Notes under the pieces: model-generated
What the model saw: only the letters and a program-made list of their open reading frames with translations
The model's database searches: none
What the model was told of the DNA's origin: nothing
In this document: positions 1 to 9,649 of the stretch, one piece after another
Layout of the letters: every line of letters starts with the position of its first letter
Position numbering within the stretch: the stretch's first letter is position 1
NCBI RefSeq assembly: GCF_003390865.1
Contig: NZ_QMEJ01000003.1
Span: 310,001 to 374,000, forward strand
Length of the DNA: 64,000 nt
Reading direction: 5' to 3'
From: Tropicimonas sp. IMCC34011
Lineage (GTDB): Bacteria; Pseudomonadota; Alphaproteobacteria; Rhodobacterales; Rhodobacteraceae
Position numbers and translations under genes: made by a program

Positions 1-1139
1 TGCGGGCACTCGCACAGGATAGACCCGTCCTTGGCCACGACGCGGCCGCGCGCAATCACCGTCTCGATGGGCAGCGTCTCGAGGTCCGACGTCAGGATCA
101 GGTCTGCCCGGCGCCCCGGCGCGATCGACCCGATTTCCCGCTCCAGCCCGAAGTGGCAGGCCGTGTTCAGCGTCGCCATCTGGAGCGCCACGACGGGATC
201 GCAGCCGCATGCGATGGCGTGGCGCACGACGCGGTTCATGTGGCCGTCGTTCACCAGCGTGCCCGAATGGCAATCGTCGGTGCAGAGGATGAAGCCGCGG
301 GGGTCGAGGCCATCCTCGGTGATCGCGGTGATCTGGGCCTTCACGTCGTACCAGGCCGAGCCGAGCCGGAGCATCGCGCGCATCCCCTGGCGGGCGCGCA
401 TTATCGCGTCTTCCTTGCGCGTCCCCTCGTGATCGTCCGCAGGACCGCCGGCGACATAGGCATGGAAGGCGGGGCCGAGATCGGGGGCGGCATAATGCCC
501 GCCGACCGTCTTTCCGGCGGCCTGCGTCGCCGCGATCTCCGCCAGCATCTTCGGGTCGGCGTTGGATACGCCGGGGAAGTTCATCATCTCGCCAAGGCCG
601 ACGATGCCGGGCCAGGTCATCGCCTCCGCCACGTCCTCGGGTCCGATCTCGTGGCCGGTCGTCTCGAGGCCGGGCGCCGACGGGGCGCAGGAGGGCATCT
701 GGGTAAACATGTTCACCGGCTGGAGCAGGCTCTCGTCATGCATCAGCCGCACGCCCTCCAGCCCGAGCACGTTGGCGATCTCGTGCGGGTCGTGGAACAT
801 GGACGTGGTGCCGTGGGGAATGACGGCGGCGGCGAACTCCGCCGGGGTGAGCATCCCGCTTTCGACATGCATGTGCGCGTCGCAGAGGCCGGGGATCATG
901 TAGCGGCCGTTCGCCTCGATCACCTCGGTCCCCTCGCCGGTACAGTGGGAGGCGTCCTCGCCGACATAGGCGATGCGGCCCTCGGCGATGGCGATGTCGT
1001 GTCCCGGCAGGATCTCGCGCGTATGCACGTTCACCCACGTTCCGCCGCGGATGACCATGTCGGCCGGCTGCCGCCCCGCGGCGACGGCGATGAGGGTGGG
1101 GGCCGCGTCGGCCCAGCTCTTGAGGGGATTTTGCGTCAT
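1..1139 (-). CDS. ade: Adenine deaminase, N-terminal part (cut by window start)
   Basis: Hydrolyses adenine to hypoxanthine and ammonia in purine salvage; cytoplasmic metal enzyme of the amidohydrolase superfamily. Reading from ATG at 1139, the first ~379 residues are open to the window edge; family members are usually about 550-600 aa, so roughly a third is missing. The amidohydrolase metal motif DAHMHVES lies near residues 88-94, followed by HGTTSMFHDPHEIANVLG, typical of Ade rather than dihydroorotase or imidazolonepropionase. Nothing upstream on the same strand suggests an operon; the next gene is divergent. Sure of family, fairly sure of substrate. Confidence 0.85.
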   Translation of the reverse strand, partial: MTQNPLKSWADAAPTLIAVAAGRQPADMVIRGGTWVNVHTREILPGHDIAIAEGRIAYVGEDASHCTGEGTEVIEANGRYMIPGLCDAHMHVESGMLTPAEFAAAVIPHGTTSMFHDPHEIANVLGLEGVRLMHDESLLQPVNMFTQMPSCAPSAPGLETTGHEIGPEDVAEAMTWPGIVGLGEMMNFPGVSNADPKMLAEIAATQAAGKTVGGHYAAPDLGPAFHAYVAGGPADDHEGTRKEDAIMRARQGMRAMLRLGSAWYDVKAQITAITEDGLDPRGFILCTDDCHSGTLVNDGHMNRVVRHAIACGCDPVVALQMATLNTACHFGLEREIGSIAPGRRADLILTSDLETLPIETVIARGRVVAKDGSILCECP

Positions 1140-1244
1140 TGCGGCAGCATGTCGTCTTCGCATGACAGCCGCAAGACAGCGCTACGGGTGGTCGCGGCCG
1201 CGCGTCCCTCTAGATGCGCTCACAAAAGTAGACAGGAGGGATCG

Positions 1245-1655
1245 ATGCGCGATCTGGACAGGTTCCTTGCGGCACAGGCGCGGGACTACAGCACTGCGCT
1301 CGGCGAGATCGCCCGCGGCAGGAAGGAGACGCACTGGATCTGGTATGTCTTCCCGCAGATCCAGGGCCTCGGCAAATCGGAGACGGCCCAGCTCTACGGC
1401 ATCCGCGACGTCTCCGAGGCGGAGAGCTATATCGGGCATCCGGTCCTCGGCCCGCGGCTCCGCGCCATCGCGGAGCTCCTCCTGAGCCATGCGGGGACGC
1501 CGGCGCGGGAGATTCTGGGCAGCCCGGATGACATGAAGGTCCGTTCCTGCGCGACGCTGTTCCACGCCGCGGCGCCGGGGGAGCCCGTGTTCCGGCGGAT
1601 CCTCGATGCCTTCTACGACGGGGCCGAAGACCCGGCCACGCTGGACCGGCTGTGA
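1245..1655 (+). CDS. DUF1810 family protein
   Basis: A 136 aa soluble protein of the DUF1810 family, whose biochemical role is not established. Conserved features visible are WIWYVFPQIQGLG near residue 33, a YGI motif and DDMKVRSCATLF in the C-terminal half. The frame stays open far upstream, but the ATG at 1245 is preceded by the ribosome binding site AGGAGG at 1234-1239, so the long upstream extension (which is antisense to adenine deaminase) is rejected. The stop overlaps the GTG start of the next gene by 4 bases, so the two are probably translationally coupled. No signal peptide or membrane segment. Confidence 0.85.
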   Translation: MRDLDRFLAAQARDYSTALGEIARGRKETHWIWYVFPQIQGLGKSETAQLYGIRDVSEAESYIGHPVLGPRLRAIAELLLSHAGTPAREILGSPDDMKVRSCATLFHAAAPGEPVFRRILDAFYDGAEDPATLDRL

Positions 1656-2506
1656 GCGGGACACTTCTCTCCCTCGGCCACGGCTACTCGGCGCGGGCCC
1701 TGTCGGCGCGGCTTGTGGCCAAGGGCTGGCGTGTGATCGGAACGACCCGCTCCGAGGACAAGGCAGAGGCGCTGGAGGCGGAGGGCGTCGAGGCGCGTCT
1801 CTGGCCGTCGGACCTGTCGGCTGACATCGCCGAGGCGACACATATCCTCGCCTCCGCCGCGCCGGGGGAGACCGGCGATCCCTTTCTTGCCGAGATCGGC
1901 GGGGCGCTTGAGGCGGCAAAGCCGGACTGGGTCGGCTATCTCTCCACGACCGGGGTCTACGGCGATCATGGCGGAGACTGGGTGGACGAGGACACACCGC
2001 TCGCGCCATCGACGAGGCGCGGCGCCCTTCGGAAGATGGCGGAGGCCGAATGGCGGGCGGCGGCGGAGCGGGGCGGCTGGCCGCTCCGGATCTTTCGCCT
2101 CGCCGGGATCTACGGTCCGTCCCGCGGCCCGTTCGAGAAGGTGCGGGCCGGGACGGCGCGGCGGATCGTCAAGGAGGGTCAGGTCTTCTCCCGCATCCAC
2201 GTCGAGGACATCGCGCAGGTGCTGGAGGCGTCGATGACGGCCGGGAAGACGAGTACCGTCTTCAACGTCTGCGACGACGATCCCGCCCCGCCGCAGGATG
2301 TCATTGCCCACGCCGCCGAGCTGCTCGGCCTGCCGACGCCGCCCGAAGTGCGCATCGAGGACGCGGACATGAGCCCCATGGCCCGCTCGTTCTACGCAGA
2401 GAGCAAGCGCGTGAGGAACGACCGGATGAAGCGGGAGCTCGGCGTGACGCTGCTCTACCCCGATTACAGGGCCGGGCTTGCGGATCTGCTCTCACGGGGC
2501 GGGTAG
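1652..2506 (+). CDS. YeeZ-like NAD(P)-binding epimerase/dehydrogenase (extended SDR)
   Basis: A 284 aa Rossmann-fold protein of the atypical extended SDR group resembling E. coli YeeZ. The N-terminal nucleotide-binding glycine motif is GHGYSARAL at residues 9-17, and a conserved STTGVYGDHGG loop follows in mid-protein. The substrate of this group is unknown; it is not a classical sugar epimerase because the usual YxxxK pair is not evident. GTG start chosen because the frame opens there and overlaps the preceding stop by 4 bases. Likely co-transcribed with the DUF1810 gene and perhaps the exporter downstream. Confidence 0.75.
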   Translation: MSGTLLSLGHGYSARALSARLVAKGWRVIGTTRSEDKAEALEAEGVEARLWPSDLSADIAEATHILASAAPGETGDPFLAEIGGALEAAKPDWVGYLSTTGVYGDHGGDWVDEDTPLAPSTRRGALRKMAEAEWRAAAERGGWPLRIFRLAGIYGPSRGPFEKVRAGTARRIVKEGQVFSRIHVEDIAQVLEASMTAGKTSTVFNVCDDDPAPPQDVIAHAAELLGLPTPPEVRIEDADMSPMARSFYAESKRVRNDRMKRELGVTLLYPDYRAGLADLLSRGG

Positions 2507-2576
2507 GGGCGAGCGGCTCGCCTTCCCCCGCGCGTCGACTTGTGGCCCCCGGCGCGAGGGCGTAGCGCTGGCGTCC

Positions 2577-3506
2577 ATGAGACCCGCCGCGTCCAGCTCC
2601 CGTGGGATCGCGCTCTTTTTGACCGCGACCCTCCTGATCACCACGATGAGTGCTATCGTCCAACTGCTCTCGGACGGCGTGCCTCTCGGGGAGATCATCT
2701 TCTTCCGGTGCTTCGTCGCAATGGTCCCGATCGCGATCTACACGATGATCCGGGGGCAGTTTCCGCGCGCCCTTGGGACGAAAAAGCCGCTCGTTCACCT
2801 GCAGCGGGCGGCCATCGGCGTCACCGCGATGGGCCTGAACTTCTATGCTCTCTCCCAGCTCAGCCTCGCGAATGCGCAGGCGCTGGGGTATCTCGCGCCC
2901 GTCATGGCGCTGCCGCTGGCGGGGCTGCTTCTCGGTGAGGCCATCGGGCCGCGACATTTCGCGGCCATCGGCCTCGGTTTCGCCGGAGTGGGCCTGATGC
3001 TCTGGCCCGCCATGTCCCTGCCGGGGAACGACGCGACCTACGGGATCATCGCAGGTGTCGCCTTTGCCGGGACATCGGCTCTCGTACGCGTGCATATCCG
3101 CGGCATGACGGCGACGGAATCCGGCCCCGCTATCGCCTTCTGGTTCACCGTTGCCGGGTCATTCATCGGCCTCATGACCCTCCCGCTCGGCTGGGTGGTG
3201 CCAGACGCAAGCACCCTGGCGCTTCTGGCGCTGACCGGCTTGCTCGGCGGCGCGGCGCACATCTGCTCGACCGAGGCACAGGCGCGGGCGCAGGTCTCCA
3301 CCCTTGCGATCTTCGAGTATTCGGGACTGGTCTGGGCGCTGACCTTCGACGTGGTCCTCCTCGGCGCATTTCCGGGGCCGTGGTCCCTCGCTGGCGCGGG
3401 CGCCATCGTCGCCGCGGCCATGCTGTCGACCCTGCCGGCCGCGCTGCGCCGACGTCGCGAGCGGCGCGCGGCCAAAAAAATGCCCCGTCATCCGGCAGAA
3501 GGATGA
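2577..3506 (+). CDS. DMT-superfamily transporter (EamA family)
   Basis: Inner-membrane permease of the drug/metabolite transporter superfamily, 309 aa, with about ten hydrophobic segments arranged as two EamA repeats. The first segment starts near residue 10 and the protein ends in a positively charged tail (RRRRERRAAKK). Substrate cannot be read from sequence; relatives export amino acids or small metabolites. ATG at 2577 is preferred over the longer open frame because the upstream part is polar and precedes the first membrane helix. The last codons lie inside the hairpin of a terminator that serves the convergent ccrM gene. Confidence 0.8.
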   Translation: MRPAASSSRGIALFLTATLLITTMSAIVQLLSDGVPLGEIIFFRCFVAMVPIAIYTMIRGQFPRALGTKKPLVHLQRAAIGVTAMGLNFYALSQLSLANAQALGYLAPVMALPLAGLLLGEAIGPRHFAAIGLGFAGVGLMLWPAMSLPGNDATYGIIAGVAFAGTSALVRVHIRGMTATESGPAIAFWFTVAGSFIGLMTLPLGWVVPDASTLALLALTGLLGGAAHICSTEAQARAQVSTLAIFEYSGLVWALTFDVVLLGAFPGPWSLAGAGAIVAAAMLSTLPAALRRRRERRAAKKMPRHPAEG

Positions 3507-3512
3507 CAGGGC
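3474..3512 (-). terminator. Rho-independent terminator for ccrM, inside the 3' end of the DMT gene
   Basis: On the minus strand GCCCTGTCATCC and GGATGACGGGGC form a 12-bp stem with one mismatch around a 7-base loop, followed directly by ATTTTTTT. The U-tract direction shows it ends transcription arriving from ccrM. Its right half includes the stop codon of the convergent transporter gene. Confidence 0.85.
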
Positions 3513-3607
3513 GAGGTGGGCCGGCCCCCTCTCTCATGAGAGGTCAGGTTACAGGCGCCGGCGGAACGCTTTGAAAGTCAGGGTTCAGGGTTCGGAGCGG
3601 GGCGACG

Positions 3608-4816
<1,209 letters not shown>

Positions 4817-5461
4817 TCAGACCCTTAAGCTTTCGGCTTGGCACAAGATATCGCGCACGGGTCGGAAGGAACGTCTATGGAATGGTGTCGGGCCGAGATT
4901 TCGGAGTGCATCGAGGTGACACTTCGTGCCGTAGCCCGCGTTCGTTTCCCAGCCATAGCCCGGATGCTGTTGCGCCAAGTCCACCATCAGCCGGTCGCGC
5001 GCCACCTTGGCCACGATGGAGGCCGCCGCGATGGAGGCGGAGAGCGCGTCGCCCTTGACCACGGCCCGCGCGGGGCAGGGCAGGTCGGCCGGCAGGAGGT
5101 TCCCGTCGATCAGCGCGTGACAGGGGGCCGGGGCGAGCTGGCAGAGGGCCAGCCGCATCGCGAGTTGAGCGGCGCGCAGGATGTTGATGCGGTCGATTTC
5201 GTCCACGTCGACATGGACGATGGCGACCGAGGCGCAGTCATGGATCGCGCCGGCAAGGGCCTCGCGGCGCGCCGCCGTCAGCTTCTTGCTGTCGTTCAGT
5301 CCCTCGGGCAGGCGGTCCGGGTCGAGTACCACGGCCGCTGCGGTCACGGGGCCGGCCAGCGGGCCGCGTCCGACCTCGTCCACGCCGGCGACGAGGCGGG
5401 CCCCGAGGGCGATGGCGTCACGTTCGAAGGCAAGATCGGGGAGGGAGGGCGCGTCACTCAT
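4817..5461 (-). CDS. rnhB: Ribonuclease HII
   Basis: Endonuclease that cuts the RNA strand of RNA-DNA hybrids and removes misincorporated ribonucleotides; cytoplasmic, metal dependent. The 214 aa protein carries the family hallmark [14 protein letters not shown] with the catalytic Asp28-Glu29 pair, the third acidic residue in ALIDGN and the conserved [17 protein letters not shown] stretch, and ends in HRRSFRPV. Length is normal. ATG at 5461 is used rather than the in-frame one at 5533, which adds a non-conserved arginine-rich stretch. Upstream of ccrM in the same direction with a 93-base gap. Confidence 0.93.
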   Translation of the reverse strand: MSDAPSLPDLAFERDAIALGARLVAGVDEVGRGPLAGPVTAAAVVLDPDRLPEGLNDSKKLTAARREALAGAIHDCASVAIVHVDVDEIDRINILRAAQLAMRLALCQLAPAPCHALIDGNLLPADLPCPARAVVKGDALSASIAAASIVAKVARDRLMVDLAQQHPGYGWETNAGYGTKCHLDALRNLGPTPFHRRSFRPVRDILCQAESLRV

Positions 5462-5582
5462 GTCCCCTCGGTCGCGCAAACGTGGCTGACGGGCAAGCCC
5501 CGACCGCGCTGCGGGGCCGTCACATTCTGGCAATGTGTGCCGGTTCAGGACCGGCAGGGAACCCGTCGCCCGAATCGATGAC

Positions 5583-5602
5583 GGGGGAGCCGAAGCTCCC
5601 CC
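5583..5602 (-). terminator. Perfect 8-bp hairpin with UUCG tetraloop
   Basis: On the minus strand GGGGGAGC-TTCG-GCTCCCCC is a perfect stem closed by the extra-stable C(UUCG)G loop, about 80 bases after the stop of the secreted-protein gene at 5684-6121. There is no T-run, so it may act as an RNA 3'-end stabiliser or a weak terminator rather than a classical intrinsic terminator. Confidence 0.5.
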
Positions 5603-5683
5603 GCCGACGCAAGAGCGGGGTACGTGCTCTCACGCCACTGCTGGACAGGTGCACCACTGGACAGATCGCGGTGCTTGCCTGCC

Positions 5684-6121
5684 TCAACCCTGAAACCTGT
5701 AGCCTTCCCGCGAGAGGCAGCTGACCGACCAGGCCGGCATCACGCGGCCCTGGACCGGGACGCTCGTCCGGCATCTCCGCGGCAATGACGCCGTCCGCAG
5801 ATTGCTGTTGCGGGTCAGGCAGCGCTGACCCACGAGCGTGCGGCCGCCGACCTGCCGAATGCAGCTTGCGGGGATGCTGTACTTCCGCCCCTCGTAGCGG
5901 TGCCGTCCGGCATTGCCGCGATGATCGTTCCAGCGCCGTTCGGCGCGGTGCTTCCGATCTTCCTCATAGGTGCCGTTCTTCTTGCGAAGGACCTCCTGGA
6001 GGGGGTGCATGGACTTTCCGTGCTGGTCCGCCGCGGCCGGTGCCGGTGCGAGGGCTCCGAAAGCCAGAACCGCGGACAGGATCGCTCCGCCCATTATCTT
6101 GATCATCCGTTCGCTCCTCAT
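5684..6121 (-). CDS. Hypothetical secreted protein with four C-terminal cysteines
   Basis: Not recognised as a named family. The 145 aa product begins with a clear Sec signal (positively charged start, hydrophobic core GGAILSAVLAFGALAP, cleavage after PAAA near residue 31). The mature part is very basic, with a charged middle rich in Arg/Lys/His, followed by a more ordered C-terminus holding four cysteines (ASCIRQV, GQRCLTR, RRCRTS, SVSCLSRE) that could form two disulfides in the periplasm. A second in-frame ATG at 6106 gives an equally good signal peptide. Stands alone between rnhB and a divergent gene. Confidence 0.65.
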   Translation of the reverse strand: MRSERMIKIMGGAILSAVLAFGALAPAPAAADQHGKSMHPLQEVLRKKNGTYEEDRKHRAERRWNDHRGNAGRHRYEGRKYSIPASCIRQVGGRTLVGQRCLTRNSNLRTASLPRRCRTSVPVQGRVMPAWSVSCLSREGYRFQG

Positions 6122-6314
6122 CCGAGATTCGGTTGCCTGTAACCTGCTGCCTCCCGGCCCTGCCTTCTTGTGCGGGGCGATGCCGTGGCGGCGTGGTTCA
6201 GACTTGGGGCATCCCCCCTCTGACAGGCAATTTCAGCGCGATGTTATCGAATATCCGGGGCCGCGAGGCCTTTGGGATATTGAATGACGGGGCGGTCAGG
6301 GCCAGTGTCATGCC

Positions 6315-6599
6315 ATGATGCGCCAGATCGTCCTTGCCCTTGTCATCCTCGTCGTGCCGGCCCTCGCCGAGGCCGCGTGCTATGCCGACTACAAGGCCAA
6401 GCAGACCGATCCACTAAGGTTGCACTACGGCGTGATAGAGCTGCCCGAGAGCGCCTGCTCCGATGGAAGTGCCCCGGCGGTGATTTCCAGCCGAATCGAA
6501 AAGGACGGCTGGGAACTTCTGACGGTCCTCGGTACCTTCGGCGAAGATGGACTGAAGAAGAGGCGTGGCAGTGCCGGGCAGTACTTTCTCCGTTACTGA
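6315..6599 (+). CDS. Small hypothetical secreted protein
   Basis: A 94 aa protein with a Sec signal peptide (IVLALVILVVPALAEA, predicted cleavage before ACYADY) and a short mature domain with two cysteines (ACYADY and SACSDG) and a DGWELLTVLGTFGEDGL segment. No family assigned. Start may be either of two consecutive ATGs (6315, 6318). Its stop is separated by one base from the ATG of the next gene, so the pair is very probably an operon. A role linked to the membrane winged-helix protein is possible but is only inferred from context. Confidence 0.6.
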   Translation: MMRQIVLALVILVVPALAEAACYADYKAKQTDPLRLHYGVIELPESACSDGSAPAVISSRIEKDGWELLTVLGTFGEDGLKKRRGSAGQYFLRY

Positions 6600-6600
6600 C

Positions 6601-7275
6601 ATGCGGAAATCAGGCGGACGGGTGGTGACAGTCGGCGTCGCCGCGATCGTCGGCATCCTTCTCACCGGCGCTCTGGTGCTGTTCATCTCCCTGCCCGACG
6701 CGTCGGTCTTCAACGACCGGGTGGAACGCATCTTCCTGGAGAATGACGACCTCGTCGGCGCTGCAGAGATTCGCCTGCTGGAGATTCTCGCCGCGAGCGG
6801 CACCACCTTTTCAGACGTCCTGAGCAGCTACAGGGTGATCATCTTCGTCCTTCTGCTCTTCGCGACCGCCGTCCTCATCGTTGCCGTCGTGCTCCTGGCG
6901 ACCATCGCCCAGCTCAATCGGAGGATGGAGGAGATCGAGCGCACCGGCATCCAGATCGGCTCCCTCGTCATCAACCGGGAGGAACAGATCGTCGCGCTCA
7001 ACGAAATGGAGTTCAAGCTGACCGGCGCGGCCATCGAGACGCTTGCCGTCCTCGCGGAGGCCCGCATGGACGACGACATTCTCTCGGGGGCGCAGATCGA
7101 GGCGGTGATCCAGAGCAAGAATTCCGCCGATTGCGACGAAGCCGCCGGCGCGACCCGGATCAAGCGCCTGCGCGACGCCCTCGGCAACCAGATCGTCAGC
7201 GAGCTTCTCGTGCGCAACATCGCCCGAAAGGGCTACGTCCTCGCGATCGACAAGAACGTCATCCGGATGCAGTGA
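6601..7275 (+). CDS. Two-helix membrane protein with C-terminal winged-helix-like domain
   Basis: A 224 aa protein of unknown function. Two hydrophobic segments are seen, about residues 8-30 and 76-102, separated by ~45 acidic residues likely to be periplasmic. After the second helix comes a charged, probably coiled region (NRRMEEIERTG) and a C-terminal domain from about residue 140. This domain resembles the OmpR/PhoB winged helix: a helical part (TGAAIETLAVLAEARM), a basic recognition-helix-like stretch (TRIKRLRDALG) and an ending ARKGYVLAIDKNVIRMQ like the family's GxGY hairpin. If correct, the DNA-binding part would be cytoplasmic and tethered by its N-terminal side, the reverse of ToxR/CadC. 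ATG at 6601 chosen because the longer frame overlaps the upstream gene. Fold assignment is inference. Confidence 0.6.
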   Translation: MRKSGGRVVTVGVAAIVGILLTGALVLFISLPDASVFNDRVERIFLENDDLVGAAEIRLLEILAASGTTFSDVLSSYRVIIFVLLLFATAVLIVAVVLLATIAQLNRRMEEIERTGIQIGSLVINREEQIVALNEMEFKLTGAAIETLAVLAEARMDDDILSGAQIEAVIQSKNSADCDEAAGATRIKRLRDALGNQIVSELLVRNIARKGYVLAIDKNVIRMQ

Positions 7276-7457
7276 GGCGTCCGCCGCGCCGCATGCTTCG
7301 CAAACCTCGGGGGACCCTTCACGCCCGCCCGAGTTGCGCCAATCGCTCGCCGGACGATGGCGCCTCTACCGTCCCTATGACGCACGGCAGGGCCTGACCC
7401 TCGTCCCGAAAACCGGGTCTCGGGGTGGCCGCACCTGCCGGTCCTGACTGCGTACCG

Positions 7458-7630
7458 CTCCATCTCTGGATCGAACCAGATCGAACGGGAGCCACGTCGC
7501 TGGAGCGAGGCGTTGTAGTTGGACCAGTTCGTCGTGCGATAGTGGGAGGTTTCAGGCTTCGGCATGCGACTGACCTAACCCTACGGATTCCAGAGCCGAA
7601 TCCCTGCAACCAATAGTTGCAACAAGCCCT
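7458..7630 (-). mobile_element. Left-end remnant of an IS5-family insertion sequence
   Basis: On the minus strand, an end-like sequence GGGCTTGTTGCAAC near 7629 is followed by a short leader and an ATG at 7565. The predicted N-terminus is typical of IS5-family transposases: RTTNWSNYNASLQRRGS then IWFDPEM. Similarity fades after about 36 residues, and no catalytic DDE region or right end follows towards 7276. It is therefore a dead fragment of roughly 170 bases marking the left edge of the accessory block. The remaining stretch 7276-7457 holds nothing I recognise. Confidence 0.7.
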
Positions 7631-7685
7631 TTGTGAGCGTTACTTTTTAAATTAAGCTCCCGAATGTTAAATAAGGGAGGAAGGA

Positions 7686-8438
7686 ATGAATTATTTCGGA
7701 GTAATGCGAGCGGTTGCGCTAGGCTGCGGGCTGACCGCAGCGACGACCACCGGAGGAATGGCCCAAGCCGACGAGGATCAGAAGAACATCCTCGTGTTCG
7801 GCGACAGCATCACCTGGGGGTGGGTGCCGAAGGATCCCATCGTTCCTACCGAACGACATGCCGAAGAGGACCGCTGGCCCGAGATCATGGCAGAGGCGCT
7901 TGGCGACGGCTACCACATCGTGACCGAGGGGCTGAGCGGGCGCACCACCAATGTAGAGGACCCCGATCTTCCGGGTCTGATGAACGGAGCGGAATACCTC
8001 GACTCGGCCATCCTGAGTCATGAACCGCTCGATCTCGTCATCATCATGCTCGGAACCAACGACACGAAAAGCCATCTGCATCGAACGCCGCTCGAGATCG
8101 GTCTCGGAATGGGGGAGCTGGTGAACATCGTACAGGAGGACGCGGGCCCGGAGTGGTACACTTACGATGTCCCGCAGGTGCTCGTGATAAGCCCGCCGCT
8201 CTTGGGCGACGAGATCGATCCGGGAGCCGCCGAGCAGTTCAGGAACGGCAGTGACAAGATCGGACAACTCCCGCCGATTTACTCGGCCATCGCCGAGGCC
8301 GCCGGAGAGCACTTCTTCGACGCCGCGAGCGTTGTCGGGAAGAGCGACGTCGGACCGGACGGGATCCACCTGCTCGTTTCGGGGAACGAGGCCCTCGGAA
8401 CCGCCGTCGCCGAAAATGTGCGAGAAATCCTCGAGTAG
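7686..8438 (+). CDS. SGNH/GDSL hydrolase, exported
   Basis: Serine esterase or lipase-like hydrolase of the SGNH superfamily, 250 aa. N-terminal signal peptide (hydrophobic to about residue 26, MAQA-DE cleavage region). Block I is GDSITWGW with nucleophile Ser41, block III is MLGTNDTK, and block V is GPDGIHLLVSG with the catalytic Asp/His; block II Gly is in EGLSGRTT. This pattern is that of arylesterase/TesA-like members. Strong ribosome binding site GGGAGGAAGG ahead of ATG 7686. It lies just downstream of the IS5 remnant and has no operon partner. Substrate unknown. Confidence 0.85.
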   Translation: MNYFGVMRAVALGCGLTAATTTGGMAQADEDQKNILVFGDSITWGWVPKDPIVPTERHAEEDRWPEIMAEALGDGYHIVTEGLSGRTTNVEDPDLPGLMNGAEYLDSAILSHEPLDLVIIMLGTNDTKSHLHRTPLEIGLGMGELVNIVQEDAGPEWYTYDVPQVLVISPPLLGDEIDPGAAEQFRNGSDKIGQLPPIYSAIAEAAGEHFFDAASVVGKSDVGPDGIHLLVSGNEALGTAVAENVREILE

Positions 8439-8892
8439 CCCGGACAACTCGCCGCTGGCGACACGGTTCGCGCCGGCGGCGAATAACGACGTTTGGCTCA
8501 CCGATCGGGTTTCGGTCGGATGCTTAGGGTTTGGTATATTCTGACGCGAACGTCGATCTAACCGTAATCGCAGAACATCCGCTGATTCAGTTCTTTGCTT
8601 GATCGGCCTCAACAGCTCAGTGGGGTGCACAAATTTGCAAGCTTTCGGGCGCGAAGCGCTCGAAGCGGACATTGCTGGGGCGAGAGATCAAGGCGTGCGT
8701 GTTAATCCGTAGCTGTCTCGCAGGCAGGCAAGGAGAACCAGCCTTCTTGCATGGGGGGGATAGTGGGCGGGTCGGCATCTAAGCAGTGGAAGGGTGGCGC
8801 CGGCGCGCCGACTGGCGGGAGGTCTAATCCCGCCAGCAGGGACCAATGAGGCCATCAAGTGCGGCGCTCCTCGTGGGGCGCCTCGTGGGTGG
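8439..8892. other. Non-coding stretch with one hairpin
   Basis: No open frame with recognisable content. The only structure seen is a perfect 8-bp stem TGGCGGGA/TCCCGCCA with a 7-base loop at 8813-8835, without a following T-run. Together with the decayed frame to its right and the IS5 piece to the left it looks like scar DNA of an accessory region. Confidence 0.4.
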
Positions 8893-9503
8893 TCAGCTCT
8901 CACCGAAGAGGTCGAGTTTGTGCTGGATGGCGCGGGCGAAGTTGAGTGCCTGACGTGCGGAATGGAAGAGATCCTGCATTCTCGGCAGGACGGCCGTCAG
9001 CGCTTCGACCGTCGCGGAAAGCTCAGTGTGCGTGTCGAATACATCCTGTTTCACACGGCGCAGGCGCTCGCGCGGGATCGGGATCCGCTCTATCGTCGTC
9101 CCCGCGTCGCTGACCTTCTTCATCTCACCTATCTCCGCCTTGCCGAGGATAGGCCGGGCCGGATCAGCGGGCTCGTCGCGATCGAGCGCAGAAAGGAGCT
9201 CGAGGCGACGTGCTGAGCTGGTCCTTCCCGAAGATGTGGCACTACCCAACCGAACAGCTGGGAGCGCGAGGCCTGCATCTTCCGGACCACCGCGATCGTG
9301 AGATCGACTAGGCGCTCCATGAGCGTCGTCGTGATGCCCCCGCTCCGTCCGGCGATCCCGGCCGGTCCGCCGATCGCGCCACGGGCCACGGGCCACGGCG
9401 ATGTCGGCTTCGGAGTAAATGCGGCCGGCGCCGCATTCATCTCCTCGAACGGCTCGCCGTCCAGATGCCGTCGGGGGACGGCCGCACCATCAACGCCGGT
9501 CAC
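8893..9503 (-). pseudogene. Possible decayed gene split over two minus-strand frames
   Basis: Two overlapping minus frames (9503 to 9129 and 9396 to 8893) each carry a stretch that looks protein-like. The upstream frame has ERLVDLTIAVVRKMQASRSQ and the downstream one has a helical, charged end with ELSATVEALTAVLPRMQDLF and LNFARAIQHKLDLFGES. They could be the halves of one gene broken by a frameshift around 9200-9240. No family is recognised, and chance open frames in GC-rich DNA remain possible. Confidence 0.25.
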
Positions 9504-9649
9504 TATAGCCGCGCAGGGAGGCGGTAAGGGCGGCGTGCCCGAACGATTTCCGAAGTCGATAGCGCCTGCCTGCTAGCCCAACGTCTCAGGGGTCAATCGC
9601 CATGCCACGTCATCCTCATGCATGCGATGACCATGATGCAGGGGAAAAG

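Noticed and set aside
153-1244. Long plus-strand open frame leading into the DUF1810 gene
   Set aside because: It is antisense to adenine deaminase, arginine/histidine-rich and without family features; the AGGAGG site at 1234 marks the true start at 1245.
8813-8835. Hairpin resembling a tRNA T-arm
   Set aside because: The stem is 8 bp and the loop GGTCTAA lacks the TTC motif; no acceptor or anticodon arm could be folded around it.
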